Virus record (IMG/VR): IMGVR_UViG_3300028559_002034
Location: 1 to 24,911 of that record
DNA length: 24,911 nt
Strand: one strand, 5' to 3'
From: a virus
Shown here piece after piece: positions 7,862 through 13,925 of the stretch. Numbering within the stretch: the first letter of the stretch is position 1; each line of letters starts with the position of its first letter. Made by a program: the position numbers and the translations under genes. A model generated the notes under the pieces. It had not been told where the DNA came from and did no database searches. It saw only the letters and a program-made list of their open reading frames with translations.

Positions 7862-7940
7862 TGCGACTTGGAGGATTCGAACCCCATATTAGATGGTTTA
7901 GAGCCATCTTATGCTCGCCAGACATATTAATTCAAGTTGC
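7862..7940 (-). tRNA. tRNA with anticodon CUA (amber suppressor-type)
   Basis: The minus strand folds as a tRNA. The acceptor GCAACTT pairs with AAGTCGC (one A-C mismatch, extended by an extra G-C). The D-arm is TATG/CATA with GG in the loop. The anticodon stem is GATGG/CCATC around loop CTCTAAA, giving anticodon CTA at 7901-7899 after T33. The variable loop is 5 nt and the T-arm is TGGGG-TTCGAAT-CCTCC. Discriminator A; no CCA encoded. Anticodon CUA reads UAG. It is unusual in having about 7 nt rather than 2 between the acceptor and D-stems, so a covariance model may score it low. It is the only tRNA seen here and lies 21 nt upstream of a gene with TAG at codon 3. Confidence 0.8.
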
Positions 7941-8033
7941 GTTATTATTACATTACAAATATTGTAAAAAGTTTTAATATTTCATAAAATTTTAAAAATT
8001 TTTAAGATATATACATAAAATATAATTATAACT

Positions 8034-8411
8034 ATGAAACAAAAGAGTTTTGGTCCGCATTTGACATTAGACCTAACAGGATGTCCTAAAGAAATTTTAG
8101 AAAATTATGAATTACACTTTGATTACTTAAAGACATTACCAGAAATGATAGGAATGACACCAATAATTCAACCATATGTATTTCCATATTCAGGATTAGT
8201 ACCAGAAGATAGGGGAATAACAGGAATTGTTATCATAGCAGAAAGTCATTTGTCAGTTCATTCATTCCAAGAAAAGAATTATACTTTTATTGATATATTT
8301 TCTTGTAAAGATTTTGATGTTGATAAGGCAGTAGAATATACACTCGAACTATTTAAACCAATTAGTTATACAAAAAACATTGTTGAAAGAGGAATTGATT
8401 TTCCAAGATAA
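8034..8411 (+). CDS. speD: S-adenosylmethionine decarboxylase proenzyme
   Basis: 125 aa, matching the short bacterial class (SpeH-like). FGPHLTLDLTGCPKEIL at the start and GITGIVIIAESHLSVHSF in the middle are diagnostic. Self-cleavage at E70/S71 would turn Ser71 into the pyruvoyl cofactor; H76 and C91 (FSCKDF) are the other expected active-site residues. The product decarboxylates AdoMet to supply aminopropyl groups for spermidine. In a phage this could raise polyamine levels for DNA packaging or translation, and speD is known from some marine cyanophages. It is preceded by TATACATAAAATATAA and followed 11 nt later by the tagged 8423 gene, probably co-transcribed. Confidence 0.92.
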   Translation: MKQKSFGPHLTLDLTGCPKEILENYELHFDYLKTLPEMIGMTPIIQPYVFPYSGLVPEDRGITGIVIIAESHLSVHSFQEKNYTFIDIFSCKDFDVDKAVEYTLELFKPISYTKNIVERGIDFPR

Positions 8412-8422
8412 ATATATACTCT

Positions 8423-8815
8423 ATGAAATATTTAAAGAAGTTTGAATCTGATGAAATATCTAATTTTATTGATATGAGAGAGGAAATATTAAATCTTTGC
8501 ACTGAACTTACCGATAATGGAATTCGATGTGATATATTGAAACTTCCAAATGGTGGAGTTGAATTAGTTGTCAATTTAGATTTAACTTTAAATCAGTGGG
8601 CCAGTGGATATAAAGATGTTAAAATTCCAGAAGAAGGAAATTATAGTGACTCTATAAAATTCTTTGACGTTTATAGGAATAAATTTAATTTTGTGACTGA
8701 AGAAATATCAACTATTTGTAAAAGATTAGAAAGTTCAGATTTTAAAGTTAAAATGTTTCAACAGATGTCTGTTCTAAAAAATGATTATTTCAAAATAGTA
8801 ATAGTTAGGGATTAG
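8423..8815 (+). CDS. Orphan protein with N-terminal MKYLKKFE tag, ends TAG TAA
   Basis: 130 aa starting MKYLKKFESDEIS, the same N-terminal tag as the 5254 protein and close to the 21096 one. The body has a beta-rich centre (NGIRCDILKLPNGGVELVVNLDL) and a helix ISTICKRLESSDFKVKMF that aligns loosely with ISKFVERLREAGGYIVKYEI of the 5254 protein. It ends with the tandem stop TAG TAA, so amber readthrough would add one residue only. It is just downstream of speD and overlaps the convergent 8805 gene by 11 nt. Function unknown. Confidence 0.75.
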   Translation: MKYLKKFESDEISNFIDMREEILNLCTELTDNGIRCDILKLPNGGVELVVNLDLTLNQWASGYKDVKIPEEGNYSDSIKFFDVYRNKFNFVTEEISTICKRLESSDFKVKMFQQMSVLKNDYFKIVIVRD

Positions 8816-9086
8816 TAAATATTTGATCGATCTTTTCTTCTCTTAACTGATCAACATCAATAAAATATTTATCAAACTCTCTTACTTTTATAGGTGACCA
8901 GAAAGACTCTCTTTCATTCTCCATATAATAATAAACACCTACTCTACGCTCATAATCCTCTGGTATTCTAATTTTATAGTATTTACCTTTAATCCATTTA
9001 GACCAGTGCTCACCATAATCCTTACCGTTGATTGGGTATGTGTTTAAATTTCTCTCAAAATAAGTTCTTTTGCAATAAACTTTCAC
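8805..9086 (-). CDS. Orphan with C-terminal REEKIDQIF tail
   Basis: 93 aa from GTG 9086; no in-frame ATG gives the same N-terminus and a TGA lies immediately upstream, so GTG is the only good start. The protein is basic and aromatic (MKVYCKRTYFERN, GEHWSKWIKGKYYKIRIPEDYERRVGVYYYMENE) and probably forms a small beta-barrel. The end LREEKIDQIFTNP carries the tail shared by several unrelated small proteins in this window. It begins 9 nt after the CoaE-like gene and belongs to that operon. Confidence 0.65.
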   Translation of the reverse strand: MKVYCKRTYFERNLNTYPINGKDYGEHWSKWIKGKYYKIRIPEDYERRVGVYYYMENERESFWSPIKVREFDKYFIDVDQLREEKIDQIFTNP

Positions 9087-9095
9087 TCATAATCA

Positions 9096-9683
9096 TTAAT
9101 TTTTATTAATCAAATCATTTATTTGTTTAACTTGTTCAAATACCCCTTCTGTATAGTCATTATTCACAATGTATTTTGACTTTTCAATTTTAAATTCATC
9201 CGGCATCTGTGTTTTCATTCTTCTGTTATATTCATCAGAAGTAATTTTATCACGATCCATTGCCATTTGTTTCCTTTTCTTAGGATTCGCATTAACGAAA
9301 ATAACTTCATCAAATTGATCCTGCATGTTGTATTCATAGATTAAGGCACTTTCCACAAGAACATACTTCTTATCTGAGAACTCTTCGTAAAACTTCTCTA
9401 ATTCTTCTTGAAGATATGGTTTGATTATCTCTGATATATCTTTTAGATTCTTACCAGTTTCATCATAGAACAACTTTCTAACCATATATTCCTTATTCAT
9501 AACATTACCTGTGTATGAATCTGGAAATCGTTTTTTAATCTTCTTAATAAGACTTTCATTAGTGATTTGAAGTTGTCTAACAACTTGATCCATAATCAAG
9601 ACAGGAACACCTAAACTGGCAAATTTCATCGCAATGAATGTTTTTCCCGATCCCATTGAACTCGTGATTGATATACGTTTCAT
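9096..9683 (-). CDS. Dephospho-CoA kinase-like (CoaE family) P-loop kinase
   Basis: 195 aa, normal CoaE length. Features: Walker A ITSSMGSGKT (8-15), D32 in MDQVVRQL where CoaE has its catalytic Asp, P-x-L-x-E-E-L-E-K-F, VESALIYE, the lid region RDKITSDEYNRRMKTQMP, and the terminal KSKYIVNND. CoaE phosphorylates dephospho-CoA to CoA; related phage enzymes can instead phosphorylate deoxynucleoside monophosphates, so the substrate is uncertain. It lies between adenylate kinase and the 8805 orphan with short gaps, forming one operon. Confidence 0.8.
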   Translation of the reverse strand: MKRISITSSMGSGKTFIAMKFASLGVPVLIMDQVVRQLQITNESLIKKIKKRFPDSYTGNVMNKEYMVRKLFYDETGKNLKDISEIIKPYLQEELEKFYEEFSDKKYVLVESALIYEYNMQDQFDEVIFVNANPKKRKQMAMDRDKITSDEYNRRMKTQMPDEFKIEKSKYIVNNDYTEGVFEQVKQINDLINKN

Positions 9684-9697
9684 AGTTTAGAATAAGA

Positions 9698-10264
9698 TTA
9701 TTTCCACAATTTTATAATGTTTTCAACTCTATTAAAAACCTCTTTTATAGATTCTTCACCATCAATAGTTGCTAAGATCTTTTTATCACCATAAAAATCA
9801 ATTAGAGGTTTAGTTTCTGTTTTAAATTGATGAATTCTACGATCAATAATATCAATACTTTGATCATCTTCACGACCAGAAGTTTTACCACGTTCTAGAA
9901 TTCTTTCTCGGATTGTATCATCAGATACTTCTAAATAGATAACTAAACCAATATCAGCAATTGTATCAAGGAATTCACCTTGAACCACGGTTCTTGGAAA
10001 ACCATCGAATATAACTCGACCGTTCAGTTCAAAGTCTTTAATCTTATTTTTGATAACTTGATTAACAACTTCGTCTGGTACAAGATTACCCTTACCTAGA
10101 ATATCACTGATTTCTTTACCAATCTCACTACCAGATTTCTTTTCTTCTCGGAGTATGTCACCGGTTGATACTAAAGTGAATCCATACTTTTGGACTAATT
10201 GTTTTGAAAGAGTTCCTTTGCCACCACCTGGTGGTGATAATAATACTATATTTCCGTTATACAT
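9698..10264 (-). CDS. adk: Adenylate kinase, short-lid type
   Basis: 188 aa from ATG 10264; a longer frame upstream is hydrophobic non-coding sequence. Features: P-loop LSPPGGGKGTLSKQL (about 9-22), STGDILREE for AMP binding, LVPDEVVNQVIKNKI, the DGFPRT signature, and a short lid RGKTSGREDD in place of the long zinc lid, as in Bacteroidota and eukaryotic AK1-type enzymes. It interconverts ATP + AMP and 2 ADP, supporting nucleotide supply during infection. The transcript leader holds a promoter followed at once by a hairpin and U-run (10286-10324). Confidence 0.92.
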   Translation of the reverse strand: MYNGNIVLLSPPGGGKGTLSKQLVQKYGFTLVSTGDILREEKKSGSEIGKEISDILGKGNLVPDEVVNQVIKNKIKDFELNGRVIFDGFPRTVVQGEFLDTIADIGLVIYLEVSDDTIRERILERGKTSGREDDQSIDIIDRRIHQFKTETKPLIDFYGDKKILATIDGEESIKEVFNRVENIIKLWK

Positions 10265-10285
10265 ACAATTTCTATTATTTAAATT

Positions 10286-10309
10286 AAAAAAGTTGGAGTC
10301 AGGGACTCC
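10286..10309 (-). terminator. Hairpin plus U-run in the adk leader (terminator or attenuator)
   Basis: The minus strand reads GGAGTC-CCT-GACTCC, then AAC and TTTTTT: a 6-bp GC-rich stem with a 3-nt loop and a U-tract, the form of an intrinsic terminator. It sits between a TATATTTG promoter box (10317-10324) and the adk start at 10264, so it either ends transcription coming from rnpA or attenuates the adk transcript. Confidence 0.6.
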
Positions 10310-10316
10310 TATTAGA

Positions 10317-10324
10317 CAAATATA
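10317..10324 (-). promoter_or_regulatory. Bacteroidota-type promoter -7 box TATATTTG before adk
   Basis: Minus-strand TATATTTG (TAnnTTTG consensus) lies 8 nt before the leader hairpin of adk. The same bases read on the plus strand are CAAATATATAAAAAAAC, the late-type box of the divergent endonuclease gene at 10344. Confidence 0.45.
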
Positions 10325-10343
10325 TAAAAAAACAAATAACCAA

Positions 10344-11168
10344 ATGGAAGAATTTAAAAGAAAATGTCCATCTTGTGACAAAGAAATAATTTATAAGAGT
10401 AAAACTACATTTAAAAGAGCATCATTACTGAATACTAAATGTATGAAATGTAATAACTCAGGTCAGAATAATCCTTTTTATGGTAAAACACATAATGACG
10501 ACATTAAAAATATTTTACGAGAAAATAACCTAAAAAATATTGATAAATATCGAACTGAGGAATTCAGAAGTAAAGTTTCAAAGCATAATAGAGGTGAGAA
10601 AAATCCAATGTATGGTAAAAGTTTTTATGAAGTTTGGATAGAAAAGTATGGCATAGATATAGCTGATGAAAAAATGAATGAATTTAAAATGAAACAAAGT
10701 ATAAATAGTACTGGTGAAAATAACTCAATGTTTGGAAGACCATCACCAAATGGTAGCGGAAACGGATGGAGTGGTTGGTATGGTAAGTTCTTTTTCAAAA
10801 GTTTAAAAGAATTATCCTTCATATTAATGATGGAGAAAGAGGGAATTGACATTGAGTCAGCTGAGAAGAAAAAGTTTAGAATTGGTTATATTGATAGAGA
10901 TGGTAATAAAAGAAACTACTATCCAGATTTTTTCATCAAAGAAAAAAAGTTAATAGTTGAGTGCAAGCCTTCTCATTTTTTCGATTCTGAGCAAGTTTTA
11001 TTGAAAAAGGAAAGTGCTTTAAAGTTTTGTGAAGAGAATGGATTAACTTACAAACTAATAGATCCTGTTAAGTTGACAAATCAGAAAATAAAAGAATTAT
11101 ATGATAAAGGTTTAATAAGATTTATAGATAGATATGAAAAGAAGTATAATGATAAATTCATATCTTAA
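10344..11168 (+). CDS. Homing endonuclease: NUMOD3 repeats plus PD-(D/E)XK nuclease
   Basis: 274 aa from ATG 10344. The N-terminal zinc ribbon has C8-x2-C11 and C33-x2-C36. Three NUMOD3 DNA-binding motifs follow: GQNNPFYGK (40-48), GEKNPMYGK (84-92) and GENNSMFGR (124-132). The C-terminal nuclease has YYPDFFI (P194-D195) and LIVECKP (E206-x-K208), a PD-(D/E)XK/Vsr-like active site. It is probably a free-standing mobile endonuclease inserted between adk and rnpA in the opposite orientation; its stop lies inside the 3' end of rnpA (11-nt overlap). Confidence 0.85.
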   Translation: MEEFKRKCPSCDKEIIYKSKTTFKRASLLNTKCMKCNNSGQNNPFYGKTHNDDIKNILRENNLKNIDKYRTEEFRSKVSKHNRGEKNPMYGKSFYEVWIEKYGIDIADEKMNEFKMKQSINSTGENNSMFGRPSPNGSGNGWSGWYGKFFFKSLKELSFILMMEKEGIDIESAEKKKFRIGYIDRDGNKRNYYPDFFIKEKKLIVECKPSHFFDSEQVLLKKESALKFCEENGLTYKLIDPVKLTNQKIKELYDKGLIRFIDRYEKKYNDKFIS

Positions 11169-11436
11169 TTTTTTTCAAATCTTCTTTTATCTCTTGAAGA
11201 GTTTTAATTTCTGCGATATTGTAGATAACAAAAGCATTTTTATTAGAAAAATCAACTTGTCTGATTGCTTCTCTGATAAGTCTCTTCACTCTATTTCTAT
11301 CAACTGCTCTCTTGAATGTTTTAATTGGGGCAGAAATTATTACCTCTCCGTTTCCGGAAACAGATATAACTTTAAGAATCTTACCATAAGATTTCTTACC
11401 AGTTTTAAAAAGATTGTCTATTTCTGTCTTGTTCAT
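11158..11436 (-). CDS. rnpA: RNase P protein component
   Basis: 92 aa from ATG 11436 (a GTG one codon upstream is also possible). It has the RnpA layout: an N-terminal L-F-K-T-G-K-K, a central beta segment VIISAPIKTF, then the RNR signature KRAVDRNRVKRLIREAIRQ (residues 42-60), then FVIYNI and a C-terminal helix. It is shorter than typical RnpA (about 115-120 aa), missing part of the N-terminus. RnpA binds the RNase P RNA and helps cleave tRNA 5' leaders. It has its own TATATTTG promoter and overlaps the 3' end of the convergent homing endonuclease. A phage copy is unusual and may relate to processing of the phage tRNA. Confidence 0.88.
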   Translation of the reverse strand: MNKTEIDNLFKTGKKSYGKILKVISVSGNGEVIISAPIKTFKRAVDRNRVKRLIREAIRQVDFSNKNAFVIYNIAEIKTLQEIKEDLKKIKI

Positions 11437-11443
11437 CACATGA

Positions 11444-11451
11444 CAAATATA
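11444..11451 (-). promoter_or_regulatory. Bacteroidota-type promoter -7 box TATATTTG before rnpA
   Basis: Minus-strand TATATTTG lies 7 nt upstream of the rnpA ATG. No clear TTTG is seen at -33. The very short distance suggests a transcript with almost no leader. Confidence 0.45.
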
Positions 11452-11458
11452 CTAATTA

Positions 11459-11656
11459 TTATTGAATAATTTGCTGAATTTTTCTATCTCTATGAAGTTG
11501 ATCTAAACGATCAAAGAATTCATCATCTGTTGTAGTGGTTGTAAAACTATGACCATCTGGTGATTCATAGTAAAAGAATTCAATATTATAAGTATCACCT
11601 TTATACTCAATATCAACAAATTTACTTTTGAGAGGTATCTCTTGTGTATTTTTCAT
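11459..11656 (-). CDS. Small orphan with C-terminal RDRKIQQII tail
   Basis: 65 aa beginning MKNTQEIPLKSKFVDIEYKGDTYNIEFFYYESPDGHSF, a compact beta-rich domain, then FDRLDQLHRDRKIQQIIQ. The last nine residues before the terminal Q match the tail shared with the proteins at 8805, 11707, 13251, 13926 and 14751. A TATATTTA box 8 nt before the ATG could be a weak promoter. Function unknown. Confidence 0.65.
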   Translation of the reverse strand: MKNTQEIPLKSKFVDIEYKGDTYNIEFFYYESPDGHSFTTTTTDDEFFDRLDQLHRDRKIQQIIQ

Positions 11657-11706
11657 AGTAAGTAAATATACAAAAAATATTTAAGAAGTTAATTAACAAA
11701 TTAAAT

Positions 11707-11997
11707 TTATAAAAGTAATTTATCAATGTTGTATTCTCTGATCCTATCTCTTATACTTGAGTCTTTAACAGCCTCTATAATCCTATCACGAATTTCTTTT
11801 GACATAGACTTTTTAATATGCTTATAAATTTGAAATCTGTGTTGTGGATACTTAGGCTTGTAAGTAGCAATAAACATTTCATCAGTTCCTTCAAAGAAAT
11901 CTATAAAATTAATTTTCCAACGATCACGCATACCACCTAACTTCCTTGACATATCACAAGTAAATATCATATTGTTATATCTGGCTACAACCATCAT
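11707..11997 (-). CDS. Small basic orphan with C-terminal REYNIDKLL tail
   Basis: 96 aa. An N-terminal beta portion (VVARYNNMIFTCDMSRKLG, RWKINFIDFFEGTDEMFIATY) is followed by helices (MSKEIRDRIIEAVKDSSIRDRIREYNIDKLLL). The tail REYNIDKLL matches the shared C-terminal motif. Two adjacent ATGs (11997 and 11994) are possible starts. The start overlaps the previous gene's end by 23 nt, showing translational coupling in the operon. Family not recognised. Confidence 0.65.
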   Translation of the reverse strand: MMVVARYNNMIFTCDMSRKLGGMRDRWKINFIDFFEGTDEMFIATYKPKYPQHRFQIYKHIKKSMSKEIRDRIIEAVKDSSIRDRIREYNIDKLLL

Positions 11998-12331
11998 TTT
12001 CTCCTAATATTTTAGATATCATTTCTTGTCTAATTACTGGTCTCATTACCACATTATATAATTGTTTAAGATTATATCTTAACTCTCCATCGATTTTATC
12101 TTCTGAGTATTTATCTATAAGTCTTTCAATTCTATCATAATATTTAAAAGGATCAAGTGAATTAACTCTTTGCCAATCGGTTGTTTCTTGACCGTATGCT
12201 GTTATAGGAATTGTTATATCTTTTTCAATATCTCTCAACATTGCCGCAAACTCATAATTTTGATTTCTAGTAACAATGTGTTTTAAATTCTTAACACAGG
12301 TTTCAAATGCTTTATATTCTTGTGTCGTCAT
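11975..12331 (-). CDS. Helical orphan with UVR-like motif
   Basis: 118 aa, predicted almost wholly helical. LKHIVTRNQNYEFAAMLRDIEKDI closely resembles the UVR (UvrB/UvrC, ClpC) coiled-coil motif, a protein-interaction hairpin. Near the end, RQEMISKIL resembles the shared C-terminal tail but is followed by GENDGCSQI. It overlaps the upstream micro-gene by 20 nt and the downstream gene by 23 nt. It could be an adaptor or regulator; no enzymatic motif is seen. Confidence 0.65.
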   Translation of the reverse strand: MTTQEYKAFETCVKNLKHIVTRNQNYEFAAMLRDIEKDITIPITAYGQETTDWQRVNSLDPFKYYDRIERLIDKYSEDKIDGELRYNLKQLYNVVMRPVIRQEMISKILGENDGCSQI

Positions 12332-12533
12332 TTATATTGTCTATTATTTTTTTAATTTTTGAAATCTTTTTGTGTTTATTCGGAAAGTACATAGTCATAG
12401 TACTTGGATAGAGAGATGCAAAATCCATATTCATTACATAATCACTCAATTGTTTTGTAGATGATTTAATAATATCTTTCTGCTTTTTTCTCAAACTATT
12501 AAGTTCTTCAAATAAGTCGTCAATATCATCCAT
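12312..12533 (-). CDS. Micro-protein carrying DNA polymerase B motif A
   Basis: 73 aa from ATG 12533; a longer frame upstream lies inside the PARG-type gene and is rejected. Residues 1-30 are a charged helix (DDIDDLFEELNSLRKKQKDI). Residues 31-50 read DYVMNMDFASLYPSTMTMYF, the family B polymerase motif A including the catalytic Asp (D37), followed by PNKHKK and a basic helix. No other polymerase motif is present. It starts inside the end of the PARG-type gene (8-nt overlap), and the gene beyond that encodes a second polymerase-like fragment. It could be a duplicated fragment kept as a regulator of the phage polymerase (inference). Confidence 0.65.
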   Translation of the reverse strand: MDDIDDLFEELNSLRKKQKDIIKSSTKQLSDYVMNMDFASLYPSTMTMYFPNKHKKISKIKKIIDNINDDTRI

Positions 12534-13254
12534 TGAATTTATTGTTAAATATGTCAAAGTTGTTACCAACAGAATTATGATCATTGATAATTGCAAAAAC
12601 TATATTATCAAAATCAACAGAATATCCCTCACCAATTAATACTTCACTGAAATATTGTGACATTGTTGTAGGGTCATTATTAAACACTCCGCATCCCCAA
12701 GCACCAAGTATTAGATTCTTAACTCCATTTTGAGCCGCCAACGAAACCATTAACCTGATTTTATCTTTTGTTATCTTACGATATTCTGTAATATTTTGAA
12801 CAGGATCATATTTCGCATTCTCATTTAAATTAATTGCGGCAATTGTGATAACATCACAAACAACTGGTTCCATATAATCATAGTCCTTATCTTTGAAGAA
12901 GATAGCATCTTTTGTATAGAGTGCCTCATTTACTTCTAATGGATAAAAACTAGTAGGAACAACTTGAATTAGATTAGAACATCTAAATAAACATTCTTCT
13001 TGAGCTCTGGCACCATTATGAACACCACCACCTGGTCTTTTATATGATGCCATATTTAGGACACAGGTCTTGCCTAATTTAGAATACTCAACAACTGCTG
13101 AAACACTATCAGTATTTATAACACTGATAATGTCTTTAAACATTGTTAATCTTGGTGGATTGGTTTCATCAAAAGTATGTTTTGATGTTGTTGAATCTGT
13201 TAGATTCTTGCTATTTTCTAATGTATCTTGAAATACATTTACTAAGTTTTTCAT
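12526..13254 (-). CDS. PARG-type ADP-ribose glycohydrolase (TIGR02452-like)
   Basis: 242 aa, typical for the microbial PARG-like family. The catalytic signature GGG-x7-QEE is perfect (GGG 75-77, QEE 85-87, in RPGGGVHNGARAQEECLF), preceded by VLNMAS, which would contact the ribose, and followed by the second macro-fold loop LGAWGCGVFNNDP. Such enzymes remove ADP-ribose chains or single units from proteins or nucleic acids. In a phage this could undo host ADP-ribosylating defences or toxins, or recycle ADP-ribose. It overlaps its neighbours by 4 and 8 nt within the operon. The family call is strong; the physiological substrate is inferred. Confidence 0.88.
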   Translation of the reverse strand: MKNLVNVFQDTLENSKNLTDSTTSKHTFDETNPPRLTMFKDIISVINTDSVSAVVEYSKLGKTCVLNMASYKRPGGGVHNGARAQEECLFRCSNLIQVVPTSFYPLEVNEALYTKDAIFFKDKDYDYMEPVVCDVITIAAINLNENAKYDPVQNITEYRKITKDKIRLMVSLAAQNGVKNLILGAWGCGVFNNDPTTMSQYFSEVLIGEGYSVDFDNIVFAIINDHNSVGNNFDIFNNKFNG

Positions 13255-13925
13255 ATACCGAGTTTTTCTATTTTATCTTCTCTTACAAGAGTTTTAAGTA
13301 AATCAATTGCGCTCTGAACATTTTTACCTTTGTAACCTTTTGATTCAAAATCTTCTTTCTTGATTACATATCTTTTTAGTTCTTCAATTAAAATATATGG
13401 AATTTCTTCAATATCATAATTAACATTAAATCCCAATAAATCTAACTCTCCACAATAAAAAATAGTATCAGTATCTATGTATAGTATTTTATTTTTATTC
13501 ACCTCTAACAAATCATTATAGAAAGCGTTCAAATACTGAGCAACCATAGTAATAAAATCAACATCCTCAATTTTAGACATATATCCAAGAGTTCCATAAA
13601 ATGAATTTATATAAGTTTTATACTCTTTATACAAATTTGTATCAGACTTTATTACTAATTTATTTTTAGAGAAGTAATCAAATTTTTCAATAAACTCAAT
13701 CATTCCTAATTTCACCTTCTCACTTGCCATTTCATGATATCCAGATTCTACCAATCCACAAATTATATTTGGATATAATGATGAAAATGAAAGTTGTTTA
13801 ACATCTTTCATTGGAACACCTTTTATAAGTGGATTTAACCAATTAAATCCACCACTTTGATAAGAATTTGTAAATTCGTAGTCTGGATTACCAATAGCCA
13901 CTTTATACTTATCTAATAATTTCAT
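13251..13925 (-). CDS. Miniature DNA polymerase B-like palm protein
   Basis: 224 aa with all three palm motifs of family B polymerases in order: QLSFSSLYPNII (45-54; motif A with Ser where the catalytic Asp should be), KTYINSFYG (103-111; motif B, K-x3-N-S-x-Y-G) and LYIDTDTIF (148-156; motif C, DTD). YVIKKEDFESKGYKG follows, like the KKxY/KG region. Exonuclease, most of the fingers and the thumb are missing; motif spacing (about 55 and 45 residues) is much tighter than in T4 gp43. It is unlikely to be an active polymerase because motif A lacks Asp. The tail REDKIEKLG matches the shared C-terminal motif. ATGA overlap with the next gene. Confidence 0.75.
   Translation of the reverse strand: MKLLDKYKVAIGNPDYEFTNSYQSGGFNWLNPLIKGVPMKDVKQLSFSSLYPNIICGLVESGYHEMASEKVKLGMIEFIEKFDYFSKNKLVIKSDTNLYKEYKTYINSFYGTLGYMSKIEDVDFITMVAQYLNAFYNDLLEVNKNKILYIDTDTIFYCGELDLLGFNVNYDIEEIPYILIEELKRYVIKKEDFESKGYKGKNVQSAIDLLKTLVREDKIEKLGI

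Noticed and set aside
8362-8574. Open frame on the minus strand
   Set aside because: Lies antisense to speD and the tagged 8423 gene; composition (S, F, I rich) is that of a complement shadow.
10155-10343. Upstream extension of the plus-strand endonuclease
   Set aside because: Antisense to adk coding sequence; ATG 10344 follows a promoter box and begins the zinc ribbon.
10265-10381. N-terminal extension of adenylate kinase
   Set aside because: Hydrophobic reading through the promoter, hairpin and the opposite-strand endonuclease start; ATG 10264 gives a standard Adk N-terminus.
11134-11469. Plus-strand open frame over rnpA
   Set aside because: Complement shadow of rnpA, rich in F, L, S, N without recognisable motifs.
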